The translations under genes and the position numbers were made by a program. The notes below the pieces were generated by a model. The model was not told the origin of the DNA. It searched no databases and saw nothing but the letters and a program-made list of their open reading frames with translations. Below, piece by piece: positions 17,801 to 25,788 of a stretch of 64,000 nt of DNA. Source of the stretch: Chloroflexota bacterium (GTDB taxonomy: Bacteria; Chloroflexota; Anaerolineae; Anaerolineales; Anaerolineaceae); assembly GCA_029561345.1 (NCBI GenBank), contig JAKQJC010000022.1, positions 1 through 64,000 on the forward strand. The letters run 5' to 3'. Each line of letters opens with the position of its first letter. The first letter of the stretch is position 1.

Positions 17801-18885
17801 GGTTGAGGAATACAGAAACCAGATGAGCAGAGCGAGGAATCGAGATCTGCGATCAGGATCTCCTGGTCAGGGTTCAGGTTGTTGCCAAAGGTGGAATTGG
17901 CGGTGTTGCTCCAATCGACATGGAAATTCCAGAGAAGGAGGGAATCGGAACCAGAAACGATGGTATCGTAATATGAAAGGAAGGGGGCAGGGGCGCCAGC
18001 GGGCGGCGGGGTGATTCCATCGGCGTCAGGCGGCAGGAGAGCCCAATGGTTAAGATCCACAGAGCCGAGATTGTAGGCCACCATGCGGGCCGTCTGGCCT
18101 TGAAGCATTTTTTCGCGTTCAAATGCCGCCACGCCAACCCCGGCATAGGTGTTGCCGTTGAATTGATTAACGGTCATGTAATAAGCGTCATTCCATACCC
18201 CCAGCTTGGGATAATCGGGGAAAAGGGTGCTGCCCCACGAAAAGGCATAACGGTACCAGGCGCCGGTGGGGTCGGCGGTTTGAGAAACCGCCACACACTC
18301 ATAGTAAGGGGCTGTGGCCACAAACTGGCTGACCATCCAGCGGTCGGCATAGGAATCATAAAGAACCACGGGGTCGCCGTCATTTGAATGCTCGCATTGG
18401 CCGCCAAAGCCCTGCCAGATGAGGTTGCTGGCTTTGGGGAATCCCGGCGCCATGTTGCCGGTTTTATCCCACACAGCGATGGAAAGGTTGACCATCTGAA
18501 CATAATGGTTGGGACCCACATCGCCATTGGTGTCTGGCGGCAGGACGCCATCAATATTACTGATGCCGTCAAAGGACAGCGCGGCAGGGGGAGCATCGGC
18601 CGGGCTGACTGCTGATTGCAGCTGTGAACCCTGCTCGTCGAGGTCGAAGAAATTGGGGCGCAGGCGGGGTGAGGCGGCGTCATCCCCGGAGTCTGCGGCG
18701 AAGGAGGCCGCTTCAATTTCAGAGAGCGGTTTGGATAGGGAGGGGGTGGAAAATTCCACCCGGGGCCGGCTGCCTTCAGGCGGGGGCGGGGCCGCAGAGG
18801 CGCGGGAAAACGGCGGAACGAAAACGGCCGCAATCAGGAGAATTGCGGCCGTGATGGAAATGGGGATGGAAGCGTTTTTTTTCAT
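14821..18885 (-). CDS. Large secreted multidomain protein (regulatory-like, MAM-like and propeller-like regions)
   Basis: 1354 aa. The signal peptide occupies residues 1-31 (cleavage likely after ASA). A region to about residue 550 shows repeated short blade-like motifs (VLYDSYADRWMVSQF, GSIAFDRVGNLALGYS) suggesting a beta-propeller. Two carboxypeptidase-regulatory-like domains follow (LTGQIFNLDTGEPIANATVSAA and VTGTVTDAGHPGLPLYAQI). Next comes a MAM/choice-of-anchor-J-like beta domain (LPAGWTVTDPLLNGDVWAF ... WYWEVDDIYIG), a third regulatory-like repeat (MGFVEDENFATPINGAAI), and a last region with YNPDNDAWLGAY-type repeats. No protease active-site motif is visible. It lacks a sorting or TM anchor, so it is probably secreted or cell-associated. 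Its ATG overlaps the kinase stop (ATGA). Confidence 0.85.
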   Translation of the reverse strand: MKKNASIPISITAAILLIAAVFVPPFSRASAAPPPPEGSRPRVEFSTPSLSKPLSEIEAASFAADSGDDAASPRLRPNFFDLDEQGSQLQSAVSPADAPPAALSFDGISNIDGVLPPDTNGDVGPNHYVQMVNLSIAVWDKTGNMAPGFPKASNLIWQGFGGQCEHSNDGDPVVLYDSYADRWMVSQFVATAPYYECVAVSQTADPTGAWYRYAFSWGSTLFPDYPKLGVWNDAYYMTVNQFNGNTYAGVGVAAFEREKMLQGQTARMVAYNLGSVDLNHWALLPPDADGITPPPAGAPAPFLSYYDTIVSGSDSLLLWNFHVDWSNTANSTFGNNLNPDQEILIADLDSSLCSSGFCIPQPGTGQKLDDLSYHLMHRMQFRQFPTHQALAANMTVDANGSGLGGIYWVELRKTGSTWTLYQEGLYAPDSNHRWMGSIAFDRVGNLALGYSLSSSSIYPSIAITGRYASDPAGQMMTERVLHAGGGSQTSSYGRWGDYSMMAVDPVDDCTFWYTTEYLSSTSESHWKTRIVSFKFPNCSAQPLATLTGQIFNLDTGEPIANATVSAASALTTADINGHYQFLLAAGTYNVKASAFGYLEATASVTLVSDQTSTLNLSLEPDQVVTVTGTVTDAGHPGLPLYAQINPGAAASPILYTDPLTGTYSVSLFQHQAYTFTVDAVAPGFVQAVRPLTLTTSPQVEDFALQVNEMLCSAPGYLNMGGLKQTFDSKTLPAGWTVTDPLLNGDVWAFNDPGEKGNLTGGTGGFAILDSDYYDLGSKQDSSLVTPAINFSTFSTVTLSFKTAYNHYSTDTADVDVSNNGGSTWVNVWRRTEDITGLQTIDISAQAAGQSSVTVRFHYYDGNYDWYWEVDDIYIGPPNCLPQNGGMVMGFVEDENFATPINGAAISSSSLATISISTPSDPALPDGFYQLFLPEGSPLVTATHAGYGASSQTVPVAANTVQQADFNLPAGLLEITPITVSLSIAPDHASSLTLTLANSGGMPATYVITTINADLKILTDGPYAENGRSSSPKRLLERTARYVYILNPPLLPGWPNSPQVVSQTPIPAGISRAWGLVYQASSGQTWISGEQRGQPFLFPASGQPSPQYWLERWAADMAWNPFSSTFWQVNAGYDYCLHETDPSGASTRKTLCPPFGASERGLAFDPLTRTYYAGSWTNRLIIQFDETGHILRSIAAGLNISGLAFNPATRHLFILTSVPEGYPNLYLYNPDNDAWLGAYQIPGFSAYGGAALDITCNGHLLALDQAGSIFEIDAGEPPACDWDSVPWLSIAPVSGTVNAHASQTITLQVNANGMIPGSYQAHLHTTSSTPYAPLDTAVNLTVTGSALFFPLTVQP

Positions 18886-21590
18886 GATTTCATCAGGGTA
18901 ATCAGGGCATCTTTGAGGGCCAGCTTGGCATTATTAAAGTCCTGTTCCAACTGAGGGATCAGGCGGATGGCGCCCGAAAAATCGCCGGCGCGGGCGGCAA
19001 TTTCCATATCTTGAGCAGTGTGGGAAAGAGCCATGACGCCAAACGACGCGCTGGTAGATTTCAGGGTATGAGAAGCGCGCTGGATGCTGATCAGGTCGTT
19101 TTTCTCGCCGGCCATGCGGATGGTGGAGAGCTGACCTGGCGCTTCATTTAGAAACTGTCCGATTAGGTAAAAAAGGGTGGTGTTGGCGTCTTCGCCAATG
19201 GTTTCACGCAGCCGCTCGAGGGTGCCGTAATCGAGAATGGAATCGTCCATCTCGGGCACAGGCAGCAGAGCCGGGACCGACTGGCGATTTGGAATCAGCT
19301 CGGGGAGATCTTCTTCCTCTACCTCGGTGATGGGGGCTGGTATGGGAGCCGCGGGTGCGCGAACGGGTTGGGGAGCTGGGGCAACCGGCACAGGGTGAAA
19401 GGCGCCATGTGTATCTGAAAGAAGGCCGGTCAGGCCGGTGGAATGTGGCGAGATGGTCGGAGGGGTATAAACCGGAGCGGCAGCCGGCGCCGGGGTTGAG
19501 GTTGGCGCAGGCGTTGGAGGCCGTGTTGGGGCAGGTGCAGGAATGGGGGTGGAAATGGGTGCGGCGGTGACAGGCTGGATGGGGGTGGATGAGAAGATAT
19601 CTGGCGCCAGCGATTCGGGATGAGCCTGAGAATAGGCCAGGCTGCTGGCAGAGACGCGGCATTTTTTCAGTGTGTTAACCAGCTCTTTGATATCGATGGG
19701 TTTGCTGATGTAGCCGTCCATGCCGGCTTCGAGACATTTTTCCCGGTCGCCCTGCATGGTGCTGGCGGTCATGGCAATGATGCGCAGGGAACTGCCAATA
19801 TCCTGAGCGCGGATCACACGGGTGGCCTCCAGGCCGTCCATCTCAGGCATCAGCACATCCATCAACACGACATCATAGGGTTTCTGCCGCAGTGCTTCGA
19901 TCACTTCATAGCCATTGGCGGCCATATCGGCGCGATAGCCGAGGCGACCGAGCAGAAGGGAAATGAGGCGCTGGTTGGTGGAGTTATCTTCAGCCACCAG
20001 GATGCGCAGGGGCAGGTTTTGCGCCATGCGCGTGTCGAGGGTGGGTTGAGTTTCTTCAACTGTAATGGCAGTTTCGGGCAGGCGGCTGGTGCCGCTGGCC
20101 AGCACATGCAGCAGGGTGTCGAACAGGTTGAGCGGCTTGACCGGCTTGGTGATGAGAGCGGCAAATTCTCGCATGCGAGGGTCAGAGACCTGCCAATCAA
20201 TGGGGATGAGGCCGACAATGGGCAGGAAATAATTCTTTGGCGAGGCGTGAATTTCTTTGGCAAAGGCCATCACATCTCCGCCATCCAATTGTAAATCGAT
20301 CAGCACGGAAGAAAATTCATCGCCGCGGGAGATCATTTCCATGCCCTCGCGCAGCGAGGCGGCCGTGACCGGGGTCATGCCCCAGGATTCGGTTTGCATG
20401 GACAGAATCTGGCGGTTAATTCGGTTCGAATCAATGATCAGTACTCGCTTGGCCATCAACTGGCTCTGCGGGCCGCTGATATTAAAGCGCACATTGGTGG
20501 CTGGCGCGCGGATGGTAAAGTGGAAAATGGAGCCGCGATTAACCCGTGATTCAGCCCACAGGCTGCCGCCCATCATTTCAATGAGGTTGCGGCTGATGAC
20601 CAGGCCCAGACCGCCACCTGGCGAAAGGCTGCTCGATTGCGTGCCGGTGGTGAGCAGTTTCTCCAGCTTATCTTTGGCAATGCCGCAGCCGGTGTCCTTT
20701 ACGGCGAAGTGGAAAACATATTCTTCGCCTTCTTCTTCATCCACTGGCTGATCATGGTTGGGAGAGGGCCGCGCTGAAACCCAGAGGATCACTTCGCCTT
20801 TTTCGGTGTATTTGATGGCATTGTTGAGCATGTTGAGGATGATCTGGCGCAGGCGGGGCTGATCGCTGGTGATGGTGGCAGGGGTGTGCGGCTCCACCAG
20901 ATAGGACAGACCGATGCCTTTTTCAGCTGCCTTCGATGCCAGGATATCCACGGTGCTTTCGATGCATTCGCGAATATCAAAGGGGTTGCGTTCCAGCCGG
21001 ATCTGGCGGTTTTCAATAAATGAGAGATCAACATAGTTGTTGATCATCACCAGCAAGGTTTCGCTGTTGTTGCGGATGGTTTCAATGAAATCGCGCTGAA
21101 CGGCGGTGAGGGTGGTTTCAAGCAGGATGGTAGTCATGCCGGTGAGGGCATTCAGCGGCGTGCGCACTTCACGGGAAAGGTTGGCGATGAAGCCGCTCTG
21201 GTTCTGAACGGCGGTTTCGGCAATGCGTTTCTGAATCTGGATCAGGCGGGCGGCCTGGACGAGAAGGCGGCGCTGCTCGCTGAGGGCGTCTTTTTGCTGG
21301 CGCAGGACGGTTTTGGTGGAATCGATAATATGCTGCTGGGCTTTAAGCAAAACAACAGGGGAGAGCTGTTTATTGGTGTCGTCAGCGAATTTGACGACAA
21401 TGGGCATGGTGATGGAAGGCTTTTCCTGGTTCAGCCATAACTGGGCTGCCTCCATGATAGGCATTGAGGCGGGCATGGACATTGACAACGACATCAAAAT
21501 GCCCATCTTTTGGATATCTTGCAGGGGAAGGTCGGCCAGAGTTGAGTCGAATTTCAAATTTTTTAATTCAGTCATCGCCATGAGGGCCAT
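18882..21590 (-). CDS. Hybrid sensor kinase with two receivers and HPt; H-box His replaced by Arg
   Basis: 902 aa, cytosolic. N-terminal region without recognisable sensor (1-95), coiled-coil (about 95-130), HisKA dimerisation helix, HATPase (N box NMLNNAIKY, G1 DTGCGIA, G2 GGGLGLVISRNL), receiver 1 (RVLIIDSNRINRQ, Asp in VLIDLQL), receiver 2 (RILVAEDNSTNQ, Asp in VVLMDVLMPEMDG, Lys in ISKPID), a P/A/T-rich linker, and a C-terminal HPt domain with SHTLKSTSASFG. The oddity is in HisKA. The motif expected as SHEIRTPLN reads SREVRTPLN, with codon CGT (plus-strand 21171-21173, residue 140), so the phospho-acceptor His is missing. Start at 21590 is uncertain; M4 or M6 are possible. It is upstream of and coupled to the large secreted-protein gene. 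Confidence 0.9.
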   Translation of the reverse strand: MALMAMTELKNLKFDSTLADLPLQDIQKMGILMSLSMSMPASMPIMEAAQLWLNQEKPSITMPIVVKFADDTNKQLSPVVLLKAQQHIIDSTKTVLRQQKDALSEQRRLLVQAARLIQIQKRIAETAVQNQSGFIANLSREVRTPLNALTGMTTILLETTLTAVQRDFIETIRNNSETLLVMINNYVDLSFIENRQIRLERNPFDIRECIESTVDILASKAAEKGIGLSYLVEPHTPATITSDQPRLRQIILNMLNNAIKYTEKGEVILWVSARPSPNHDQPVDEEEGEEYVFHFAVKDTGCGIAKDKLEKLLTTGTQSSSLSPGGGLGLVISRNLIEMMGGSLWAESRVNRGSIFHFTIRAPATNVRFNISGPQSQLMAKRVLIIDSNRINRQILSMQTESWGMTPVTAASLREGMEMISRGDEFSSVLIDLQLDGGDVMAFAKEIHASPKNYFLPIVGLIPIDWQVSDPRMREFAALITKPVKPLNLFDTLLHVLASGTSRLPETAITVEETQPTLDTRMAQNLPLRILVAEDNSTNQRLISLLLGRLGYRADMAANGYEVIEALRQKPYDVVLMDVLMPEMDGLEATRVIRAQDIGSSLRIIAMTASTMQGDREKCLEAGMDGYISKPIDIKELVNTLKKCRVSASSLAYSQAHPESLAPDIFSSTPIQPVTAAPISTPIPAPAPTRPPTPAPTSTPAPAAAPVYTPPTISPHSTGLTGLLSDTHGAFHPVPVAPAPQPVRAPAAPIPAPITEVEEEDLPELIPNRQSVPALLPVPEMDDSILDYGTLERLRETIGEDANTTLFYLIGQFLNEAPGQLSTIRMAGEKNDLISIQRASHTLKSTSASFGVMALSHTAQDMEIAARAGDFSGAIRLIPQLEQDFNNAKLALKDALITLMKS

Positions 21591-21996
21591 CCAGTTCTTG
21601 GATTAAATTCTATCAGACCATTTGAATCTTATCATAAGGAGAACTTCTGCGCAACTGAATAACTTTTCTTTCACGCTGATTTTCGACACTTTTTAGCCCG
21701 CCTTAACAGAAAATGGAGAGAAAATGATGGGTGCCCAGAAAACCTGACGCTGGGGTTTGATTGTTTTTCCACAAATGAATGATCGGGTCCGTTATTGTGA
21801 TCAGCGCGGCCGTTTCAGGAAAAAACCAGAAGGAGGATGATTTTCCGCGTTTTGCTGAATGCCCCGGATTCCATCCTCTAAAAGGGCATCCTAAGACGCA
21901 AAATCATTTTAATCCCTTGACCATTCTGCCATAACAGGCTAAAATCTTTATTCGTGTTCGTACCCAGTGTGTCTATTTCTTTAAGGATGATACAGC
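21591..21996. other. Divergent intergenic region with nested inverted repeats
   Basis: 406 bp between the leftward kinase gene and rightward ffh. No ORF or RNA gene is recognised. It contains a nested set of inverted repeats at 21837-21907: ATGATTTT/AAAATCAT, GCGT/ACGC and ATGCCC/GGGCAT, with a small GGAT/ATCC hairpin at the apex. The set ends 10 bp before the ffh -35 box. The rest, including short A/T-rich tracts near 21650-21700 that may carry the kinase promoter, shows nothing I can name. Confidence 0.4.
21917..21945 (+). promoter_or_regulatory. Promoter of ffh
   Basis: -35 TTGACC (21917-21922), 17-bp spacer, -10 TAAAAT (21940-21945), 51 bp before the ffh GTG. Confidence 0.6.
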
Positions 21997-23325
21997 GTGT
22001 TTGAAAGTTTAACCGAACGACTCAATCAGGTTTTTCAGCAGCTCCGCCGCCACGGCAAGCTTTCAGAAGCGGATGTGGATGTGGCGATGCGTGAAGTGCG
22101 CATGGCGCTGCTGGAAGCCGATGTGCATTACAGCGTGGTTAAGTGCTTTGTCGCCCGGGTGCGTGAACGCGCAGTGGGACACGAGGTATCAGAGGCACTG
22201 AACCCGGCGCAGCAGGTGATCAAAATTGTTAATGAAGAACTGATCGCCACCCTGGGTGAGCCGGCGCGCCTGAATTTGAGCGGTAAGCGCCCCTTTGTGA
22301 TCATGATGGTGGGTCTGCAAGGTTCTGGTAAGACCACGGCGGCTGGAAAGCTGGCCAAGATGCTGCGTTCGCAGGGCGAGCGCGTGATGATGGTGGCCTG
22401 CGACCCTTACCGTCCGGCAGCCATCAAACAATTGCAGACCCTGGGCGAACGGGTGGGCGTGGATGTGTTCACCGAGAACGGCATCAAGCCGCCAGAGGTG
22501 GCAGCCCATGCCTACGACCTGGCGCAAAAAGGCGGCGCATCAGTGGTGATCATCGATACCGCTGGCCGCTCTCAGCTTGATGATGCTCTGATGTCCGAAT
22601 TGAAAGCCATCACTGGCCGGGTGCCGGTGACGGAGACCTTATTGGTGGTGGACTCGATGATCGGCCAGGAAGCGCTGGCGGTGGCGGAGGGTTTTCGCGA
22701 CACCGTTTCGCTCACCGGCCTGATTATGACCAAGATGGACGGCGACTCGCGCGGCGGCGCGGCCATTTCCATCCGCTCCGTGACGGGGGTTCCGATTAAG
22801 TTCCTGGGCGTCAGCGAAGGCATGGATGGGTTGGAAGTTTTCGATCCGCGCCGTTTGTCCTCGCGCATTTTGGGAATGGGTGATATTATTGGACTGATCG
22901 AACGCGCTGAATCGGCGCTGGATCAGAAAGAAGCCAAAAAACAGGCGGACCGGATGCTTTCGGGGCAATTCACCCTGGAAGACTTCTTGAAACAGTTGCA
23001 GCAGATCAAGAAGATGGGCCCGTTTGGTAAAATTTTGGAAATGCTGCCGGGAAACCTGGGGCAGGCTGCGCGCAGCATCTCACCAGATGAGGCGGAGAAG
23101 CAGCTGAAAGTGACGGAAGCAATCATCAATTCGATGACCGCGCAGGAACGCCGTCACCCTGATATTTTAAACGCCAGCCGGCGGCGGCGCATTGCGAAAG
23201 GTTCGGGCACAGATGTGATGACCGTCAACCGGATGCTGAAGCAGTTCCGCGAAGCGCAGAAAATGATTAAAACCCTTCAAAAATCAGGCGGGCGCGGTTT
23301 GCCTCGCCTGTTTGGCCAGGGCTGA
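21997..23325 (+). CDS. ffh: Signal recognition particle GTPase Ffh
   Basis: Ffh with 4.5S RNA targets nascent membrane and secreted proteins to FtsY. The 442-aa product has the N domain (1-90), the G domain with GLQGSGKTTAAGKLA (G1, near 106), DPYRPAAIKQL, DTAGRSQLD and TKMDGDSRGGAAIS (G4), and an M domain. The M domain includes GPFGKILEMLPG and the RNA-binding RRRRIAKGSG helix. The C-terminus lacks the long Met-rich tail. GTG start at 21997 with AAGGATGA upstream. The SRP RNA gene was not found here. Confidence 0.96.
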   Translation: MFESLTERLNQVFQQLRRHGKLSEADVDVAMREVRMALLEADVHYSVVKCFVARVRERAVGHEVSEALNPAQQVIKIVNEELIATLGEPARLNLSGKRPFVIMMVGLQGSGKTTAAGKLAKMLRSQGERVMMVACDPYRPAAIKQLQTLGERVGVDVFTENGIKPPEVAAHAYDLAQKGGASVVIIDTAGRSQLDDALMSELKAITGRVPVTETLLVVDSMIGQEALAVAEGFRDTVSLTGLIMTKMDGDSRGGAAISIRSVTGVPIKFLGVSEGMDGLEVFDPRRLSSRILGMGDIIGLIERAESALDQKEAKKQADRMLSGQFTLEDFLKQLQQIKKMGPFGKILEMLPGNLGQAARSISPDEAEKQLKVTEAIINSMTAQERRHPDILNASRRRRIAKGSGTDVMTVNRMLKQFREAQKMIKTLQKSGGRGLPRLFGQG

Positions 23326-23431
23326 TTGCGGGAAATGAGCCATCCTTCGGCTTCCTCCATGACCCGCAGCAGCACAGGCCTGAAATACTAAAAAAATAAT
23401 CTAAAGAGTTTTGTAATAGGAGATCTTCTCA

Positions 23432-23758
23432 ATGGTTCGCATTCGTTTACGCCGCGTCGGCCTGAAAGGCCAGCCCAGTTACCGTATCGTTGTGGCTGAT
23501 AAGGAAGCCCCCCGCGATGGCCGTTTCTTGCAGATTGTGGGTCACTACAATCCCCGCACCAACCCCTCAACCGTCGTGCTGGATGAGAAAGCCGTCTACA
23601 CCTGGATGCGCAATGGCGCCCAGCCCACTGAATCGGTGCTGAAAATCTTCAACAGCGTCAAGCTGATGGACCGTTTTGCCCGCCTGAAGGCTGGCGAAGC
23701 TGAAGAAGCGCTGCTGGCTGAAGCACAGGCTGTGTACGCCGCCAGGACCTCTAAATAG
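23432..23758 (+). CDS. rpsP: 30S ribosomal protein bS16
   Basis: A small basic ribosomal protein of the 30S body. The first 80 residues match the family (MVRIRLRRVGLKGQPSYRIVVADKEAPRDGRFLQIVGHYNP). An extra C-terminal tail of about 25 residues is Ala/Glu-rich, giving 108 aa. ATG 23432 follows AATAGGAGA. The 106-bp spacer from ffh can form an imperfect hairpin (GCTG 23321-23324 with CAGC 23370-23373; GCGGG 23328-23332 with CCCGC 23363-23367), which could be a leader element. The gene is followed by a strong terminator. Confidence 0.96.
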   Translation: MVRIRLRRVGLKGQPSYRIVVADKEAPRDGRFLQIVGHYNPRTNPSTVVLDEKAVYTWMRNGAQPTESVLKIFNSVKLMDRFARLKAGEAEEALLAEAQAVYAARTSK

Positions 23759-23762
23759 TTGA

Positions 23763-23802
23763 AATGCGGCCAAAGCAAAATTTACTTTGGCCGCATTTTT
23801 TT
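23763..23802 (+). terminator. Strong intrinsic terminator after rpsP
   Basis: A 13-bp perfect stem (AATGCGGCCAAAG 23763-23775 / CTTTGGCCGCATT 23785-23797), a 9-nt loop, and a T tract to 23802. Only 41 bp remain before the khpA start, with no recognisable promoter, so khpA-rimM expression probably depends on read-through or on an undetected promoter. Confidence 0.85.
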
Positions 23803-23843
23803 CACTCCTTGCGTGACAGCGGGAGTCGATCAAAGGAGCGACA

Positions 23844-24080
23844 GTGAAAGAACTGGTCGAATTTGTGGCGCGTTCCCTGGTGGACGACCCCGAGCAGGTG
23901 ACTGTAACGGAAACCAGCAGCCAGGGTAAGATCCATGTGGAACTGCATGTTGCCCGTGAAGACATGGGCCGCATTATCGGCAAGGGCGGCCGCGTGGCCA
24001 ATGCCCTGCGCGCTTTGATGCGTGTGGCTGCTGCCCGCGAAGGCAAGCAGGTGACCCTGGATGTTGTTGAACCGCGATGA
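23844..24080 (+). CDS. khpA: KH-domain RNA-binding protein KhpA
   Basis: A 78-aa single KH-domain protein with the GxxG loop in GRIIGKGGRVANALR. KhpA pairs with KhpB/EloR in other bacteria and affects RNA stability and cell-envelope growth. It is usually encoded between rpsP and rimM, as here. Start is GTG 23844 with AAAGGAGCG upstream. Its end overlaps the rimM ATG by four bases (ATGA), implying translational coupling. Confidence 0.92.
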   Translation: MKELVEFVARSLVDDPEQVTVTETSSQGKIHVELHVAREDMGRIIGKGGRVANALRALMRVAAAREGKQVTLDVVEPR

Positions 24081-24643
24081 AACCTGAAGGTGAACGCGCT
24101 CCCTTAGCAGGGCAAGGACAAACAGGCTCGCCTGCCCCCGGCGAGCCTGTGTTTTTGACAGTGGGCCGGCTGCGGCGCGCGCACGGCGTGCAGGGTGAAA
24201 TTGGCATGGAAGTGCTGACGGATTTTCCTGAACGGCTGCGCAAACGCACCCTGGTCTACATTGGGGAAGATCACAGACCCATGCGTCTGGCCAGTAAGCG
24301 CTGGAAAGATGATGTCATGTTGATCTCTTTTGAAGACATCATCAAACGTGAAGATGTTGCCTTATTGAGCAACCAGAATGTTTATGTACGCACTGAGTCG
24401 CTTCCTCAATTACCCGAAGGTCAGTATTACCATCACCAGATCATTGGGCTGGAAGCCTGCGATGAAAGCGGCGCCAGGCTGGGCGAAGTGGTGGATATTC
24501 TGGAAACCGGTGCCAATGACGTGTATGTGGTCCAAAAAGATGACGGCACGGAATTACTGCTGCCGGTGATTGATGCGGTCATCCTTCAGGTGGACCTGGA
24601 AGCGAAGAAAATGATGGTTCGCCCGCCAGAGTGGGAAGAATAA
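24077..24643 (+). CDS. rimM: 16S rRNA processing protein RimM
   Basis: Assists maturation of the 30S head domain with uS19. The 188-aa protein has the N-terminal RimM beta-barrel (VGRLRRAHGVQGEIGMEVLTDFPERL) and the PRC-barrel domain (YYHHQIIGLEACDESGARLGEVVDIL ... LLLPVIDAVILQVDLEAKKM). The first 20 residues are a Pro/Gly-rich extension. trmD and rplS, normally next, are not in this window; dprA follows instead. Confidence 0.95.
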   Translation: MKPEGERAPLAGQGQTGSPAPGEPVFLTVGRLRRAHGVQGEIGMEVLTDFPERLRKRTLVYIGEDHRPMRLASKRWKDDVMLISFEDIIKREDVALLSNQNVYVRTESLPQLPEGQYYHHQIIGLEACDESGARLGEVVDILETGANDVYVVQKDDGTELLLPVIDAVILQVDLEAKKMMVRPPEWEE

Positions 24644-24652
24644 GACAGGGGT

Positions 24653-25762
24653 ATGGAGCCGCATCTCTACTGGATGGGGTTTAATCTTGTCAAAGGCATT
24701 GGCGCGGTCCGCGTTCAGGGGCTGCTCCGTGCCTTTGGTGATTTAAAACGAGCCTGGCATGCCTCGCAGGAGGAATTGGAAGCCGTGGGCCTGAGCGCCA
24801 AAGCCGCGCGTTCAGTGGTTGAAACGCGACAGCGGGTGGATCTGGAACAGATATGGGCCAGCCTGGCAGAGCGCGGCATTCGGGTTCTGATTGTTGAAGA
24901 TGAAGAATATCCGCTGCGGTTGAAGGAAGTGGATCAGCCGCCGCCCGTGCTGTATGTGCGCGGTGAAGTGAAAATGGAAGACGCCCTGGCTGTGGCCATT
25001 GTGGGTACCCGCAAGGTGACTGCCTACGGACGGCAGGTGACGGAAGAACTGGCCACCTGCCTGGCGCAAAACGGGGTGACCGTGGTGAGCGGGCTGGCGC
25101 GCGGCGTGGATGGGGTGGCCCACCAGGCCGCTTTGAAGGCCGGTGGGCGTACCATCGGCGTTCTGGGCAGCGGGGTAGACCAGATCTATCCGCCGGAACA
25201 TTTGAACTTGGCCCGGCAGATGACCGGGGCAGGGGCGGTGATCAGCGATTATGCGCCCGGCACCCCGCCTGAAGCTGTCAACTTTCCCCCGCGCAACCGC
25301 ATCATTTCCGGGCTTTCGCTGGCCGTGGTGGTCATTGAAGCCGGCGAATCCAGCGGCGCGCTCATCACCGCGACCTTTGCGGCTGAGCAGGGCCGGGATG
25401 TTCTGGCTGTGCCAGGGGGCATCTATAATCCTCTGAGCAAGGGCACCAACCGGTTGATTTCACAGGGAGCGCGGCCGCTGCTGGCAGTGGACGAAGTGCT
25501 GGATATTTTGAATGTGGCGCGGCAAAGCCAGCAGGTGGAAGCCCGGCAGCTGCTGCCGGCGGATCCTACGGAGGCGCAGCTGCTGCAAATTGTGGAAATG
25601 GAACCCATTCATATTGATGAAATTTGCGAACAGAGCGGGCTGCCGGTCGAGACGGTTTCAGCAACCCTGACCATGATGGAATTGAAGGGATTGGTGAGGC
25701 AGGAAGGCAGCATGAATTATGTTGCGGTTCACGATGCACGGGCCCAATATGGGGTTGACTAA
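24653..25762 (+). CDS. dprA: DNA-processing protein DprA/Smf
   Basis: DprA binds incoming single-stranded DNA and loads RecA during transformation. The 369-aa protein has an N-terminal SAM/HhH-like region (1-65), the Rossmann DprA domain (VGTRKVTAYGRQVTEEL, VSGLARGVDGVAHQAAL, GVLGSGVDQIYPPEH, FPPRNRIISGLS) and a C-terminal winged-helix domain (HIDEICEQSGLPVETVSATLTMMELKGLV). ATG 24653 lies 9 bp after rimM. Presence of dprA alone does not prove competence. Confidence 0.94.
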   Translation: MEPHLYWMGFNLVKGIGAVRVQGLLRAFGDLKRAWHASQEELEAVGLSAKAARSVVETRQRVDLEQIWASLAERGIRVLIVEDEEYPLRLKEVDQPPPVLYVRGEVKMEDALAVAIVGTRKVTAYGRQVTEELATCLAQNGVTVVSGLARGVDGVAHQAALKAGGRTIGVLGSGVDQIYPPEHLNLARQMTGAGAVISDYAPGTPPEAVNFPPRNRIISGLSLAVVVIEAGESSGALITATFAAEQGRDVLAVPGGIYNPLSKGTNRLISQGARPLLAVDEVLDILNVARQSQQVEARQLLPADPTEAQLLQIVEMEPIHIDEICEQSGLPVETVSATLTMMELKGLVRQEGSMNYVAVHDARAQYGVD

Positions 25763-25788
25763 TTTAAAATTGAGGTAGAATATATATA

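Noticed and set aside
21591..21996. SRP RNA (ffs) gene beside ffh
   Set aside because: The nested repeats lack the conserved SRP apical loop sequence and the expected GGAA tetraloop arrangement.
25755..25783. Promoter before manC (TTGACT with TAGAAT or TATATA)
   Set aside because: Spacings of 15 or 20 bp are poor, and the -35 overlaps the dprA stop; manC is more likely cotranscribed.
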